From positions 701,290-765,289 of the forward strand of contig CAUYUJ010014002.1 in NCBI GenBank assembly GCA_963575745.1: a DNA stretch of 64,000 nt, in the 5' to 3' direction. Source of the stretch: Prorocentrum cordatum. Its lineage: Eukaryota; Sar; Dinophyceae; Prorocentrales; Prorocentraceae. The notes under the pieces are model-generated. The model was given only the letters and a program-made list of their open reading frames with translations. It was not told where the DNA came from and ran no database searches. Of this stretch, positions 11,396 to 22,839 are shown in pieces (position 1 is the first letter of the stretch; each line of letters begins with the position of its first letter). The position numbers were made by a program, and so were the translations under genes.

Positions 11396-11864
11396 ATACA
11401 CCGCGCAAACATGCACCACTTACACGAAACACAAAGCGTACGCACACCCTGCGCCCTTCCCGCCCGCCCGCCAGACACACGCCCCGTGCGCGCACCGTAC
11501 ACCCCTCCCGCCCGCCTGCCAGGCGCACTCCCCGTACGCACACCGTGCACCCCCTCCTTCCGCCCCTATGGCACACACCCTGCACACGCACGCGCACACA
11601 CACGCACACGCGCACACAGCCGCACACACAGGCACAAACAGGCACACACGCACACGCATGCACATGCACATACGCACACACACAAGCATAGGCCACGCGC
11701 AACACCTGACCAACGCAACCGCAGGTTACCACTGACTACGAGCTACCAACGGCGACCATCTGGGCATTTGGGGGAGCCCAGCGACTGCATTTATGTGCAT
11801 GCATGCGCGTGGGTTGCAAGTCCATGCGCGCGTGCGCGCGCAAGCTCCGAGAAGCGGCGCTTCC
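10913..11864 (+). repeat. Approximately 1-kb duplicated block, copy 1
   Basis: Starts at GCTTCCCGTTCTTGTCCAGA. It includes a CTCGAGACATCCTCGAAAC-type repeat pair, a (GAGGAG)n tract, (GA)n, and a CA-rich tail. The same order recurs at 11865-13091, and the start motif recurs again at about 13093 and 13890. Confidence 0.75.
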
Positions 11865-13091
11865 TGTTCTTGTCCAGAACGGGTCCCCAATGCGGCCGTT
11901 TCGCAAGAGAAGTCCTCGAAAAAGTGAGATCTTCAAGGACGTGGTTTAAGATGCGTTATGCTAGACATGAGGTTCCCGCTCTAGACATCTTCAGAAAATG
12001 AGATCTCCAGGGATCTGGCGAATTCGTCGAAATCTTAACAATGAGGCTCTCGCTCGAGACATCCTCGAAACAATGGGATGATGGACGACCTGCTTCAAGA
12101 CGTCTTCTATTCAAAATGGGGCTCGCGCTCGAGACATCTTCGAAACCACGAGGATGAGGACGAGGGCGATGAGTAGTAGGTCGGAGGAGGAGGAGGAGGA
12201 GCAGGAAGAGAAAAAGGAGGAGGAGGAGGAGGAGGAGTAGGGAAGAGGAGGAGTTGGAGGAGGAGTTGGTGGAGGAGGAGGAGGAGGAGCAGGAGGAGCA
12301 CAACACGCTCCCAGTGCATGAATGTCAATATAGAGCGTACACGTAAATATACACCACTTACGCTAAACACAAAACGTACGCACACCCTGCGCCCCTCCAG
12401 CCCGCCCGCCAGGCACACGCTCCGTGCACGCACCGTACACCCCCCCCGCCCGCCCGCCAGGCACACGCCCCGCACGCACACCGTGCACCCCCTCCCTCCG
12501 CCCCTGTGGCACACACCCTGCACACGCACGCGCACACACGCGCACACACGCGCACACACGCACACAGCCGCACGCACACACAACACAACACAACACAACA
12601 CAACACAGCACAGCACAACACAACACAACACAACACAATACAACACAACACAACACAACACAACACAACACAACACAACACAACACAACACAACGCAACA
12701 CAACACAACACAACACAATACAACACAACACAATACAACACAACACAACGCAACACAACTCAGCACAGCACATCACAGCACAGCACACCACAACACAACA
12801 CACACACACACAACACAACACACACACACACACACCACACACAACACACACACACGACGCAAACAGGCACACACAGGCACACACACGCACACACATGCAC
12901 ATCCACATACGCACACACAAGCATTGGCCACGCGCAACACCTGACCAACGTAACCGCAGGCAACCACTAAATGCGAGCTACCAGCGGCGACCATCTGGGC
13001 ATTTAGGGGGAGCCCAGCGACTGCATTTGTGTGCATGCATGCGCGTGGGTTGCAAGTCCATGCGCGCGTGCGCGCGCATGCTCCGAGAAGC
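11865..13091 (+). repeat. Approximately 1-kb duplicated block, copy 2
   Basis: Same module order as copy 1 but longer, because an ACAAC pentanucleotide array was added where copy 1 has only (CA)n. The last 150 bp (GCGACCATCTGGGCATTT onward) match copy 1 closely. Confidence 0.75.
12577..12790 (+). repeat. (ACAAC)n microsatellite
   Basis: About 40 units of ACAAC with scattered substitutions. It creates spurious Cys/Val/Leu-rich and His/Asn/Thr-rich ORFs on both strands. Confidence 0.9.
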
Positions 13092-13239
13092 GGCGGTTCC
13101 CGTTCTTGTACCGAATGGTTTCTGAAAAATGGCCGTTTCGCTTGAGACATCCTCAAACAATTGGCCACGGAAGGGGATTCCGAATCGACATCGTGTTAGA
13201 ATCGCTCTCGGAAGGCTTTCGAACGGCCCAGAGGAGGCG

Positions 13240-13600
13240 CAAAAGACGCCCCGGATGGCAAGAGCGCCCAAAAGCGCCCCAAGAGGAGCCCAAGAGACCC
13301 CCAAGAGCGCTCCAGGATGCACCCAGGCAGCTCACAAGAACCCCAAGACGGCCCAAGACGGGCCCCAAGAGACTCCCGTGAGCGCCCCTGGAGGGCACCC
13401 ACACAGCCCAAGAAAGCTCCAACACGGCTCAAGATGGCGCCGAGACGGCCCAAGAAGTTCCCAAGGAACCCCACGACGCGCCCAGACAGCCTAAGAAAAT
13501 CCCAGAAGCCCACAAGAGGACCCAAGAGGCCACCAAGAAGCCCCCAACAGGCCCCAAGAGAACCCCGCGTGGCGCCAGGAGCCCCCAGGGTAGCCCAATA
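13240..13600 (-). repeat. TTGGGG-type degenerate array (reverse orientation)
   Basis: Degenerate 10-12-bp units with CCCAAGA cores; on the minus strand this is the TCTTGGG array that fills introns at 36-43 and 52-63 kb. The inverted-repeat ends seen in those copies were not found here. Confidence 0.7.
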
Positions 13601-14557
13601 GGGTCATCAGGACCCTCTCCTGATTCGACATCCTCCTTCAATTGCCTCTTACCGTCCTCCGTCGTCGTCGTCGTCGTTATCGTCGTCGTCATCGTCCTCC
13701 GCATTGTTCCTCGTACTCGCTCTCGTTCTCTTCGTCCTTGTCCTTGCGCTTCTCTTCCTCCTCGCTGTCCTCATGCTCCTCCTCGCTATCCTCACGTTCT
13801 CCACGCCGTTCGTCGTCATCGCCTCCTCGTCGCCCTCGCCTTCTGTTTCTTCTTCTTCTTCGCACAATGAGCGCATTGGGGTAAAGTGGCGCTTCCCGTT
13901 CTTGTCCGACCAGGTTTGACAGGGATGAGTGGGTGCGATCTTGGACGCGAGGGTATGGTATGAATTCGTATGAATATGAATGATGGGGCAGAATTTTATG
14001 TAAGTTGTAGCATTCCAGGACGGACAGACAAAAGCCGCGCGCAGACGGTGCATGGCAAGAACATTGCGGCAGGTGACAGCGTATCTAGGCACATGCAAAA
14101 ATAGTTGAGGTAATGGATTGCGCTGCAAGCGGCTCGGTTGCAGACCGTTGGTCGACTTTTTGTCCCGAATGGTAGGCGATGAATTGACCTGCCGGCAATC
14201 CGCGGAGAGAGAGGGGAAGGAGAGAGGGAGGGGGGAGGGAAGGAAGGAGAGGAGGAAATATCCAAATCATTTCTACTTGCACCATCTTGTGACAGCGCCA
14301 CTGCACTTTGTTCCCTAGGAGCTCCTGCTCCCCCCCGAAACTTCCCAAGGCTCGGGAGTGCACAGAATGTCTCCATTGCAGACGTGGCCGGCCTCTCGCT
14401 CGAGCGCTCCCCCCCCAAGATCTGGGGATCAGACGATGATGGACATCGGTTGCAAAATGCATGCGTCTTAGCAAGCTGCTCGCGGCTTCACGGGCGAGCC
14501 TGTGCAATCTGTATGGTGCAATCGCAGCACAATGAGAAGATGTGACTAACTCGGCTA
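13601..14557. other. No gene recognised; degenerate GTC/CTC simple repeats
   Basis: 13655-13870 is a decayed CGT/CTC simple repeat. 13870-14557 holds no supported ORF, only short GGAGA runs and moderately AT-richer sequence. Confidence 0.5.
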
Positions 14558-14721
14558 CGCGCAGAGGGGGGTGGGGTGAGGGGGGAAGGCTTCTCAGAAG
14601 CACCCCTGCGTTCTTGGAGGGCGCGGGTCTGATCTACACGTGTGAGGCCAGCGCCTTCTGAGAAGCAGCCCCCTTCTGAGAAGCCTTGCCCCCCTCCCCC
14701 TTATCCCCCCCTCTGCGCGCC
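14558..14721. repeat. Imperfect inverted repeat
   Basis: CGCGCAGAGGGGGG...GGCTTCTCAGAAG at 14558-14600 is mirrored by CTTCTGAGAAGCC...CTCTGCGCG at 14675-14721. A third half-copy (CTTCTGAGAAGC) lies in the loop. Confidence 0.7.
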
Positions 14722-14741
14722 GCTGACTCCCATGGCAGCTA

Positions 14742-14874
14742 CAGTCGGGGCCCTGAAGAAGGAACCCTTTTCGTTGGGGAGGGGCTCCGCGTTCCTTAGG
14801 AACTCGAAGTTTCACTCATGGAAAAAAGGGGCGCCGTTCCTCATTCAGGGTTCCTTAGGTCAACGCCCCGACTG
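14742..14874. mobile_element. TA-flanked MITE, copy 1 (Tc1/mariner-like)
   Basis: 133 bp bounded by CAGTCGGGGC and GCCCCGACTG, with imperfect similarity extending over about 25 bp (GAAGGAACC/GGTTCCTTA). It is flanked on both sides by TA, the target duplication of Tc1/mariner transposons. No transposase is encoded. A second copy lies at 32936-33113. Confidence 0.8.
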
Positions 14875-15057
14875 TACTTTGCGAGCGGCGACGGGCGGCG
14901 GCGACGGGCGGCTGTGAGCCGGCCGGTCCGACGCACGGGCACAGACGTTGCGGCGGCGGGCGGCGGCGACGGGCGTTGGCGGGGCGGCCACCAGCCGGCC
15001 GGACCGACACACGGGCCGAGATGGTGCGGCGACGCGCGGCGGCGATGGGCGGCCACC

Positions 15058-15312
15058 AGCTCCTCCTCCTCCTCCTCCTCCTCCTCCTCCTCCTCCTCCT
15101 CCACCTCCTCCTCCTCCTCCTCCTCCTCCTCCTCCTCCTCCTCCTCCTCCCTCTCCTCCTCCTCCTCCTCCTCCTCCTCCTCCTCCTCCTCCCCTCCTCT
15201 CTCCTCCTCCTCCTCCTCCTCCTCCTCCTCCTCCTCCTCCTCCTCCTCCTCCTCGTCCTCCTCGTCCTCCTCCTCCTCCTCCTCCCTCCTCCTCCTCCTC
15301 CTCCCCCCGCTC
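15058..15312 (+). repeat. (TCC)n microsatellite
   Basis: About 255 bp of TCC/CTC with few interruptions. It generates long poly-Ser, poly-Pro, poly-Leu and, on the other strand, poly-Glu/Arg ORFs that are not genes. Confidence 0.95.
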
Positions 15313-15419
15313 CTCCTCCTCTTGTGCTTCGGGGCGACACAGAGGTCCAGGTCTTCACGAGAGAAGCAAGAAGCCCCAAGTACAAGCTCTGCTTGGTGAG
15401 CCAGAGCCCCATGCTTCGG

Positions 15420-15790
15420 ATACGGGGAGTCTGCGATGGAGCGAGTCGGAGTTCGAGCGGGTCTCAGCATGAGTGAGTCTGATAATGGAGGTGTCTGGTT
15501 GCGAAGATTTTTGAACATGAGTGAGTCTGAACATCGGGAGTCGGGGCATGCCTGAGTCATAGTGCGAATTGAAGTACGATTCACTCTTGAATTGAGTGGG
15601 TCTGAGTGTGAGCGATTCTGAGTCTGAGTGAGTCTGATACCGAGTCGTCTGAGCATGAGTGGTCTGAGTGCGCGTGGGTCTGAGTGTGGGCAATTCTGGC
15701 GAGCCTGGCCGTGAGTGAGCTTAAGTGGGTCTTAATGTCAGTGGGTCTGTATGTGGCTGAGCCCGTGTGTGAGAACGAAGCTGGGTAATC
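15420..15790 (+). repeat. GAGTCTGAGTG degenerate minisatellite
   Basis: Degenerate 10-13-bp units around TGAGTGAGTCTGA. No gene is seen between this tract and the kinase at 16.2 kb apart from a short unassigned ORF. Confidence 0.7.
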
Positions 15791-16216
15791 CTTGGGAACG
15801 GGGGATGTGGGAAGAAGGCATGAGTGAGTCGGAGGCGTGACAGTGATATCGATAACCCCATGTTCCATTTGGCGGAACAGCTGCGCGGGAGGAGTTCCAG
15901 GGTCGGGACGCCGCTTCTGGGCCTCGCGCCTGGCCAACGTCTTTTGACTCTGGCCTGGGACGGCCTCGAGGGATCCACGGGGCCCGGGGGCAGGCGACCC
16001 CGAACAGGCGGAGTCCTCGGCGGTCTGGGCGTTGTGTCGGATGCGCAATGCCGAGTTCGGGCATCGGCCAGTGATCTCCCCGACTCGGTCCTGCACGTGA
16101 GCGTCTCCTGGTGTCGGCTTGCTTAGGGGCTTAGATGCTGTCGCATGGCATCGTGTGTTGGGCGTCGGTTTGCTGGGATCTTCGTGGCAGATCAGTTGCC
16201 TAGAAAACTGTAGTAG

Positions 16217-19200
16217 TGGCTGAATGCAGGTCTTCGACTGCAAGCGTTGTGGCGGATTTTTGGAATTGATACCCGCGGCCTGGTCACCGAGTGGAACCAC
16301 ATGTTCTACAAGATACCTGGGTTTGAGAAGCAGGGCGTCCTCGGCAAGCCAATGATCCAAACTTTTATCCACGTGGACCAGCAAGATTCAGTCCAAGAAG
16401 TTTTCAAACGAGCTATGTCAGGCGAGGACATCGCCAATTTCGAGTTCCAGCTGTACACGAACAACGGGCAAGTAAGAGACCTCTCCATCAACGCGACACC
16501 TCGAATAGGGTACTATGGCGAAATCACTGGGGTTTTTGGAGTGGGCCAGGACGTTACTGAAGTGAACGCCCAACGGAAAGAGCTGGAGCGCGTGGCTGGC
16601 AATCTGCGGTGCACAGTAGACTACGCCAATGCGCCAATCATTGGCGTCAACGTGCAGTGCCTGGTAAACGAGTTCAACTTCAAGGCAGCACAGCTCTCCG
16701 GCTTCTCGAAAGAGGAGATATTGGGAAAGAGTCTGGTGAACACTCTGGTGTCGCCCGATAAACGACCCAGCGTGTCCTTCGCCCTCCTGCGAGCGCTCGG
16801 TGGACAGGAGTCGTCCGTCCTCGAGTTCCCGTTGACCACCAAGGACGGCGACCAGAGGGAGCTCACGATGAACTTCACCGCTTTGCGGGGCGCAACGGGT
16901 GATATGGAGGGCGTGATCTGCGTCGGGACGGACATCACCGAGATGAAGCAGATGGCCGCGCAGCAGAAATTTATCGCCGAAGATTTCCAGCGGGTGATCC
17001 GAAGCGCGAACGCTCCAATCATAGGTGTGAATATACATGGGCAGGTTAATGAATGGAATGACAAAGCGGCTGAGCTATCAGGCTACAGTAAAGAGGAAGC
17101 ATTGGGAAAGGAATTGGTTGAAACTTTCATCCGCGCGGAGTACCAGCCAGCGGTCTCAGTGGCCATCCGCAACGCTTGCCGCGGAATCGACGCCTCGCAG
17201 GTTGAGTTCCCCCTCATTGCGCGCGATGGCAGCCAGGTGCTGCTGTCGCTGAACGCGGCGTCTCGGACCGATCAGTGGGGCAGCATCATTGGCATGGTCG
17301 GGGTTGGCCAGGACATCACAAATCTCCATCAGGCCATGGAAGAGATCGCTGCCAGCCGCGACGAGGTCACCGCAGTGGCAGAGGACTTGCGGCGGACGAT
17401 CGACCACGCTAACGCGCCCATCTTGGGGATCGACACGCAAGGCCGAGTGACGGAGTGGAACCGGAAGATGGCAGAGATCACGGAGTTCGGCAAGGAGGAG
17501 ATGCTAGGGAAGCCGTTGATCGAGGATTTCATCATGAAGGAGTACCAAGAACAGGTTGGGCGTGTGCTGAAACAGGCCATGGACGGTACAGAGACGGACA
17601 ACTACGAGTTCTCCATCGTTTCGAAGAGCGGCAGCAGGCGTGAGATCTTGTTGAACGCTGCTACTAGACGTGGCCCCGAGGGCAAAGTTACTGGAGTTAT
17701 CAGCATCGGCCAGGACATCACGAAAATCAAGGCGGTAACTGCCCATATGGAGCGTGTTGCTGACGACCTGTCGCGTCTCATCGAGACAGCGAATGCTCCT
17801 ATCTTTGCTGTGAACAAGGAGTGCAAGGTCACGGAGTGGAATCGGAAGTGCGAGGAAATCCTCGGTTACCCCAAGGCTGACGCTATGGGCCAGCATCTGG
17901 TGCGCAAGTTCATACACGAAGTAAACCGTAAGTCTGTCCGTACCGTGCTCAACCGGGCCCTTGCGAATGACGAGGTCAAGAATTTCGAGTTGACTTTCTA
18001 CACGCGGGAAGGAGCGCAGCGAGACGTTCTGTTGAGCGCGACGCCACGCTGGGGCCAAGAGCACGAAATCATCGGGGTAGTTTGTGTCGGACAGGACGTA
18101 ACGGAGATGAAAAAGCATCGTGATAATGCGCAGCGTGTTGCGGATGACTACTCCAGGCTCATCAACACAGCAAACGCACCAATATTTGGGGTTGACGAGA
18201 GCGCGTGTGTTACAGAGTGGAACAACTGGGTTGCAGTGAAATCTGGCTTCGTTAGATCGGAGACCCAAGGCAAGAAGCTCACAAACTACATCGCAGAGAA
18301 GAGCCAGGGGGTGTGGCTGGACGTGCTCCGCGACGCCTCGAAGGGAAACCCCACGGAGACCTTCGAGGTGGAGCTCGCGCCGAAGGACCCAGACAATCAG
18401 AAGTGCGTTTCCCTTCTCCTGAATGCCACCCCTCGCATCGACCCACAGGGCGATATCATCGGTGTGATCTGCGTGGGCCAAGACATCACGAGTATCCGGG
18501 AGATGGAGCAACGGAAGGCCGCCTTTATGGCGGTGGTCAGCCACGAGTTGAGGTCGCCCCTGAACGGCATCATGGGGCTCAGCAGCGGTTTGGTGGAGAA
18601 TGCAGTTGAGGGATCCAGCTTCCACAAGCAGCTGAGCCTCATACACAACTGCGCTAGCAGGCTTCTGGACATGGTGAACAACATCATGGACGCGGGGTCA
18701 CTCGTGCAAGACAGGAAGATGAGGCTCTCTTGCGAGAACGTGTACCTGGAGAAGATCGTGGAGGAGGTCGTCGTCCTCTGCCAGAACTCGGCTGACAGGC
18801 ATGGCAAGAAGCTGGTCAAGGAGGGCGTTACCTTGATGAATCACGTGACGGAGCTTCCTGTGATCACTGCCGATCCCTACAGGTGCACGCAGCTCGTTTA
18901 CAATCTGGTGACCAATGCCCTGAAGTTCACGGCGAAGGTCGTGGGCGGAACACACCTATCCGCATCCACGGCCTCGCGAGCCGGGCTCCCGGGCCGCGAC
19001 CCCGAAGACACGGGGCGTTTTTTCGCGGATGCCCCGCGCGGACACATCCGTGCGACCGCGTATCCGCAGGGTCGCGCCCAGGAGTTCAGACCGCGAGGAC
19101 GTGGATATGGATACGTTCGCCGCTCGTGAGCAGGGGCACGTCCGAGTCTTCGCCACCGCGGACCACGTCGCCGAGACTGTAACCGTCACGGTTGAGGACA

Positions 19201-20186
19201 CGGGCATCGGGATTGCAGCGGAGAAGCTCGAGCGCATCTTCCAGCCTTTCGAGCAGGAGGACCAATCCTCGACGCGGCACTTCGAGGGGCTCGGTCTCGG
19301 CCTCTCCATCTGCCGGGAAGTGGCGATCAAGCACGGCGGGACCCTCACCGTCGACAGCGAGAAGGGCAAGGGCTCGCAGTTCCACGTGTCCTTCCCTTTC
19401 GAGATGAACCCCGGGGGCGCAGCGGGCCAGGAGAACCCTGGGACGGTCGCGGCCCCGCCGACCGCGGTGGCCGCGGCCCCGCCGACGGCGGTCCAGCGGC
19501 GCCTGTCGATACCAGACGATCCCGACAGCGAGGACCTCGACGCCTCGATCGGTGATGGCTCCGAGGCGGCCTTGTCGGAGTCCGAGGCGAACAGCGACGC
19601 AAGCGCGGAACGACCGGCAAGCCGGCGCGACGACCGCGGGTCCGAGGGCCTGTCGGCGTCGGTCGACGACCTGCAGCCGCGCCTGACCGACAAGTCACCG
19701 ATGGTTCTGAGCGTGGACGACGAGCAGGTGGCCCAGAAGAGCTTGGCCTCGTGGTTCGAGATGAACGGGATCAGGTTCGTCTGCGTGTCGAACGCAGACT
19801 CGTGCCTGGAGCACTTCAGGTCGGGGAAGGTCCTGCCAGACCTGGTCTTACTCGACGACCTGATGCAGGAGGGCATGAACGGGGTTGACACCCTCACAGA
19901 CATCCGGAAGCTCTACAACGTGTTTGAGGTGCCAGTCATAATTGTGTCCAGCAGGAAGTCCACAAATGCGGTGGTGAAAGGTCTTGGACGCATGTGCAAC
20001 GACTGGGTGCACAAGCCATTCGACCGCAGGGAGCTCCTCGCGCGGGTGAAGTTTCACCTGAATCTGAAGGAGCTGGTGAGGGAGCGCCTGTCCCAGGTGG
20101 CGTCCTCAGACAAGCTGCTGGAGGTGATCCCCTCGCCTGTCGCGGAGTTGTCGCACGCGCTGGTGGACAGGACCAGGCATCATTAG
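16217..20186 (+). CDS. Hybrid sensor histidine kinase with six PAS domains and receiver
   Basis: Predicted two-component signalling kinase, probably soluble: no membrane segment is seen. Exon 1 (open from 16217 to 18937) encodes six tandem PAS domains of about 125 residues. Each has an ANAPI-type start, a WN motif and a GVICVGQDIT-type end with a linker helix. A HisKA dimerisation domain follows, with H-box SHELRSPLNGI (His codon at 18542). The HATPase N-box is YNLVTNALKF (18899-18928). After a 196-nt intron, exon 2 (19134-20186) gives G1 (DTGIGIA), F (FQPFEQ) and G2 (GLGLGLS) boxes, an acidic linker, and a receiver domain. The receiver has VDDE, phospho-acceptor Asp in LVLLDD (19855), IIVSS and HKPF (Lys). 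All catalytic residues are present. The 5' end is unresolved: the first PAS lacks its ANAP start and no ATG begins the frame, so an upstream exon is likely. Length is about 1,257 aa as read. Ligand and output are unknown. Confidence 0.9.
18938..19133 (+). other. Palindromic intron in the kinase gene
   Basis: GT...AG, 196 nt, AAG|GTCGTG ... GAGCAG|GGGCAC. Removal joins TAK to GHVRVF and restores the HATPase reading frame (196 = 3n+1 matches the frame change). The intron is internally palindromic: TATCCGCATCCACGGCCTCG near the start is mirrored by CGAGGACGTGGATATGGATA near the end, and the similarity continues inward. Confidence 0.85.
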
Positions 20187-20285
20187 GGGAGGCCGAAAGA
20201 TACCGACACCGCTACTCCCCGGACCTCTGCCAGGGTGCGTTCCGACCAGAATTTCGAGGCGAATCCAGCCGCGGCGACGAGGGCC

Positions 20286-20465
20286 CCACGATCGATCCTC
20301 GATCCTCGAGAGGGGGGCGGGGGCGCATCGATCCTAGTTCTGTCCCCCGACCTTTGCTCATCAAGCGGGGATTCATCTTTGTTCCTCGATGTGATCCTCG
20401 ATCGACCCCTGCTCTTCGATCGATCCTCGCTCCTCGATCCTCGATCGATCCTCGATCCATGTTCT
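20286..20465 (+). repeat. TCGATCC degenerate repeat
   Basis: Short units of ATCCTCGATC in the 3' flank of the kinase gene. Confidence 0.7.
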
Positions 20466-20481
20466 CCCACGAAGGCAAAGG

Positions 20482-21435
20482 ATGCAGGCCAACGAGCGTG
20501 AACTGCACGAGCTGCAGCGGAAGGTGGCGAAGGCCCGTGCGGAGCGGGCGACGCTGGCGGGCAGCATCAATGAGGCCCGGCGGGCGCTCGCGAACCTGCG
20601 GCAGGACCGCGCCCGTTTCGATCCGATGGACCCGATTCGGTACCGATTCCGGCCGGCCCCATCCGAGTCTCCGTATTCTGATGTTCGTTCGATCCGATTC
20701 GGTGGTCTACATGTAAGAGTGACCCTTCGCCAGAGTGACACTCGGTGCGGATCCTGAGGGGTCTCCCCCGTGCCCCCCAGCAGTTGCGGGCGCGCTTGGG
20801 TTTGGCCCCGCCGCGGCCCCCGAAAGCCACGCACCAAAGGCCACGCTTGCCCAGAGTCACTCCTTGCGCGCAGGCGATTCGGCCCCACGCCTGCACGGCG
20901 CTGAACTGCGTCCTGGCGCAGCCGATCCGATAAGATCCCGACTCCATGACGATGCGGCCCGACCCAACCTCCTCCTCCTCCTCCTCCTCCTCCTCCTCCT
21001 CCTCCTCCTCCTCCCTCCTCCTCCTCCTCCTCCTTCTCCTCCTCCTCCCTCCTGCTCCTCCTCCTCCTCCTCCTCCTCCTCCTCCTCCTCCTCCTCCTGC
21101 CTCCTCCTCCTCCTCCTCCTCCTCCTCCTCCTCCTCCTCCTCCTCCTCCTCCTCCATCCTCCTCCTCCTCCTCCTAATCCTCCTCCTCTTCCTCCTCCTC
21201 CTCCTCCTCCTCCTCCGCCGATTCGCTTCGACGCTCCGATTCGGTGCTGGCTGACCCTGCAGGAGCAGCTGCGTGTGGAGCAGTCGCTGCTGGCGGCCAA
21301 GGTCGAGGCGGAGCGGCACGCCGAGAGGCGGCTGGGCCCAGAGCTCGCGGCGCCGCCGCCGCCGGCCAGCGGCGGCGAGGGCGCCCGGCTTGCCGCTGCG
21401 GCGCCGCCGCAGGCCTGGTCCGCGGGGGGAATCGC
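20482..21435 (+). CDS. Possible two-exon coiled-coil protein
   Basis: Exon 1 from ATG 20482 encodes a charged helix (ERELHELQRKVAKARAERA, ending ALANLRQ). Exon 2 from 21263, after a CCCTGCAG acceptor, continues the same heptad pattern (EQLRVEQSLLAAKVEAERH) and then turns Ala/Pro-rich before a (GGA)n tract at about 21440. Joining LRQ to EQLR needs a GA donor at 20605; dinoflagellate introns with non-GT donors are known, but this is a guess. The intron would be 658 nt and filled by a (TCC)n tract. No domain beyond the coiled coil is recognised, and no stop in a clean context was found. Confidence 0.35.
20970..21218 (+). repeat. (TCC)n microsatellite
   Basis: About 250 bp of TCC with a few interruptions, inside the proposed intron of the coiled-coil gene. 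Confidence 0.95.
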
Positions 21436-21439
21436 AGGG

Positions 21440-22830
21440 AAGAGGAGGAGGAGGAGGAGGAGGAGGAGCAGCAGGAGGAGCAGCAGGAGGAGGAGGAGGG
21501 AGGAGGGGGGCTCCCTGATCCTCAGCACCGGCCCATCTGGAGCCCAGTTCTCCGGCGGTATGGTTTGTCAGGCGATCGCAGACGTGGATCAAGGGGGCGT
21601 GGATCAGCGACGGGTCCCCGGGCCGTTTTTCCGTGGGAGAGCACGGAGCTCCGCCGCCGCAGGAGGCGGGCGCTGGCCGCGTTTTGGGGAGGGCACCTAC
21701 CCCGATCCGTGGATTTGTAGACCGCGCGCCACACGCATGGATCACTAACACATGTTTGCGCGCCCCCGAGTTTGCTGCGCAATCCCCGCCCTGGCTGCCC
21801 TGCGACGCATGTTTTTTGGAAGGCCACGTGCTGTGTTCGAGGCGTCCGTTGTGAACGCGCTGCGTACCGGCGCACCGTGCTGGCCCACGTTTGGGCGAAC
21901 GTGTCGCGCCAGCCTGCTCCCTCCACCTCCGGGCTGAGCTCCGTGCCGGCACGCAGCGGGCTGCGTGTTGCGGATCGGGGCGGCTGAGCTCCGACGCTGT
22001 GTGGTGTTTGGTCAGTTCCGGCATGCTGCCCCGATGTCGGCCTCCTGGGCCCGGAGCCCCGGGTCCGCGGACGGTGGGGATCATGGCATCGTATCGTCCG
22101 TTGGGTGATGAAGGTGGCCCCGAGGTTTCGCCCCGCTTCGCAGGCCAGCCGTTCCTTGCTGGGGGCGCGGTGCGGTCCATAGCCCCCCTATAGGGGCCCA
22201 ACGGCCCGACAAGCCCTCTCGAGAGGCCAGCGATGCGACGGGCTTCCCGGGGGGGGTAAGCAGCACAGCTCCATTTAATGTGTGTGGTCGCGCCTCGCGA
22301 GTGCTCTGGAGGCCACCTGGGCCACCCGGGGTCTCTCCAGCGGAGGCGGGGGGCTCAGGGCTGCTCCAAAGTGGGGTGGGGAGCCGGGGTCCTCGAGATC
22401 CGACGTCGCGAACAAAACTGGAACGCCGCGACCAATCACGACAGCAGCCGTGGGCCCCATCTCTCCGCGGCATTCCGTCGAGCGACACCGATCTGTGATG
22501 GTCCTGTGGGGCCCCAGTGGCCCGAAACCGATCGAAAACGCTAGGAGTGAAACAATTGCGACGCCAGGATCTCGGGGTGCTGTAGAGTCAGTCAGTCAGC
22601 CGAGCCTGGTGCACAGACGTCGCATTTGCAATATAAAAAGTTATGCGTGTGACCGAAGAAGGAGTTACGCGTGTGACTGGAAACCGTCGACAGTAGCCCC
22701 GGCCTCGGACCGGGCAGAGAAATGCGGACAATGAGAATGGTACGTTTTCACTTCGGAGGGGGAAGGAGGGGAGGGGGCGGGCAGCGAGCAGGAACAAGTG
22801 AGGGAGAGGGGTGGGAAAACAGAAACGCCA
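21440..22830. other. No gene recognised
   Basis: A (GGA)n run at 21437-21505 is followed by GC-rich sequence without a supported ORF, repeat unit or RNA gene. Confidence 0.4.
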
Positions 22831-22839
22831 CACTTAAAG

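Noticed and set aside
12107-12944. Cys/Val/Leu-rich and His/Asn/Thr-rich ORFs
   Set aside because: Products of the ACAAC and CA repeats.
13649-14128. Minus-strand acidic/basic ORF
   Set aside because: Its length comes from a decayed GTC/CTC simple repeat; the remainder has no domain.
14948-15476. Poly-Pro, poly-Leu, poly-Ser and poly-Glu ORFs
   Set aside because: Microsatellite translation; same at 20.9-21.2, 33.5-33.7, 36.1, 46.5 and 49.5 kb.
15824-16126. ORF starting MSRRRDSDIDNPMFHLAEQ as the first exon of the kinase
   Set aside because: It does not supply the missing PAS start and no frame-compatible splice to 16.25 kb was evident.
16247-16258. GTGGCGGAT before the first PAS as the end of a family 1 intron
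   Set aside because: Only 9 bases match, the frame differs from the other two cases and no AG lies at the expected place. Kept only as a hint.
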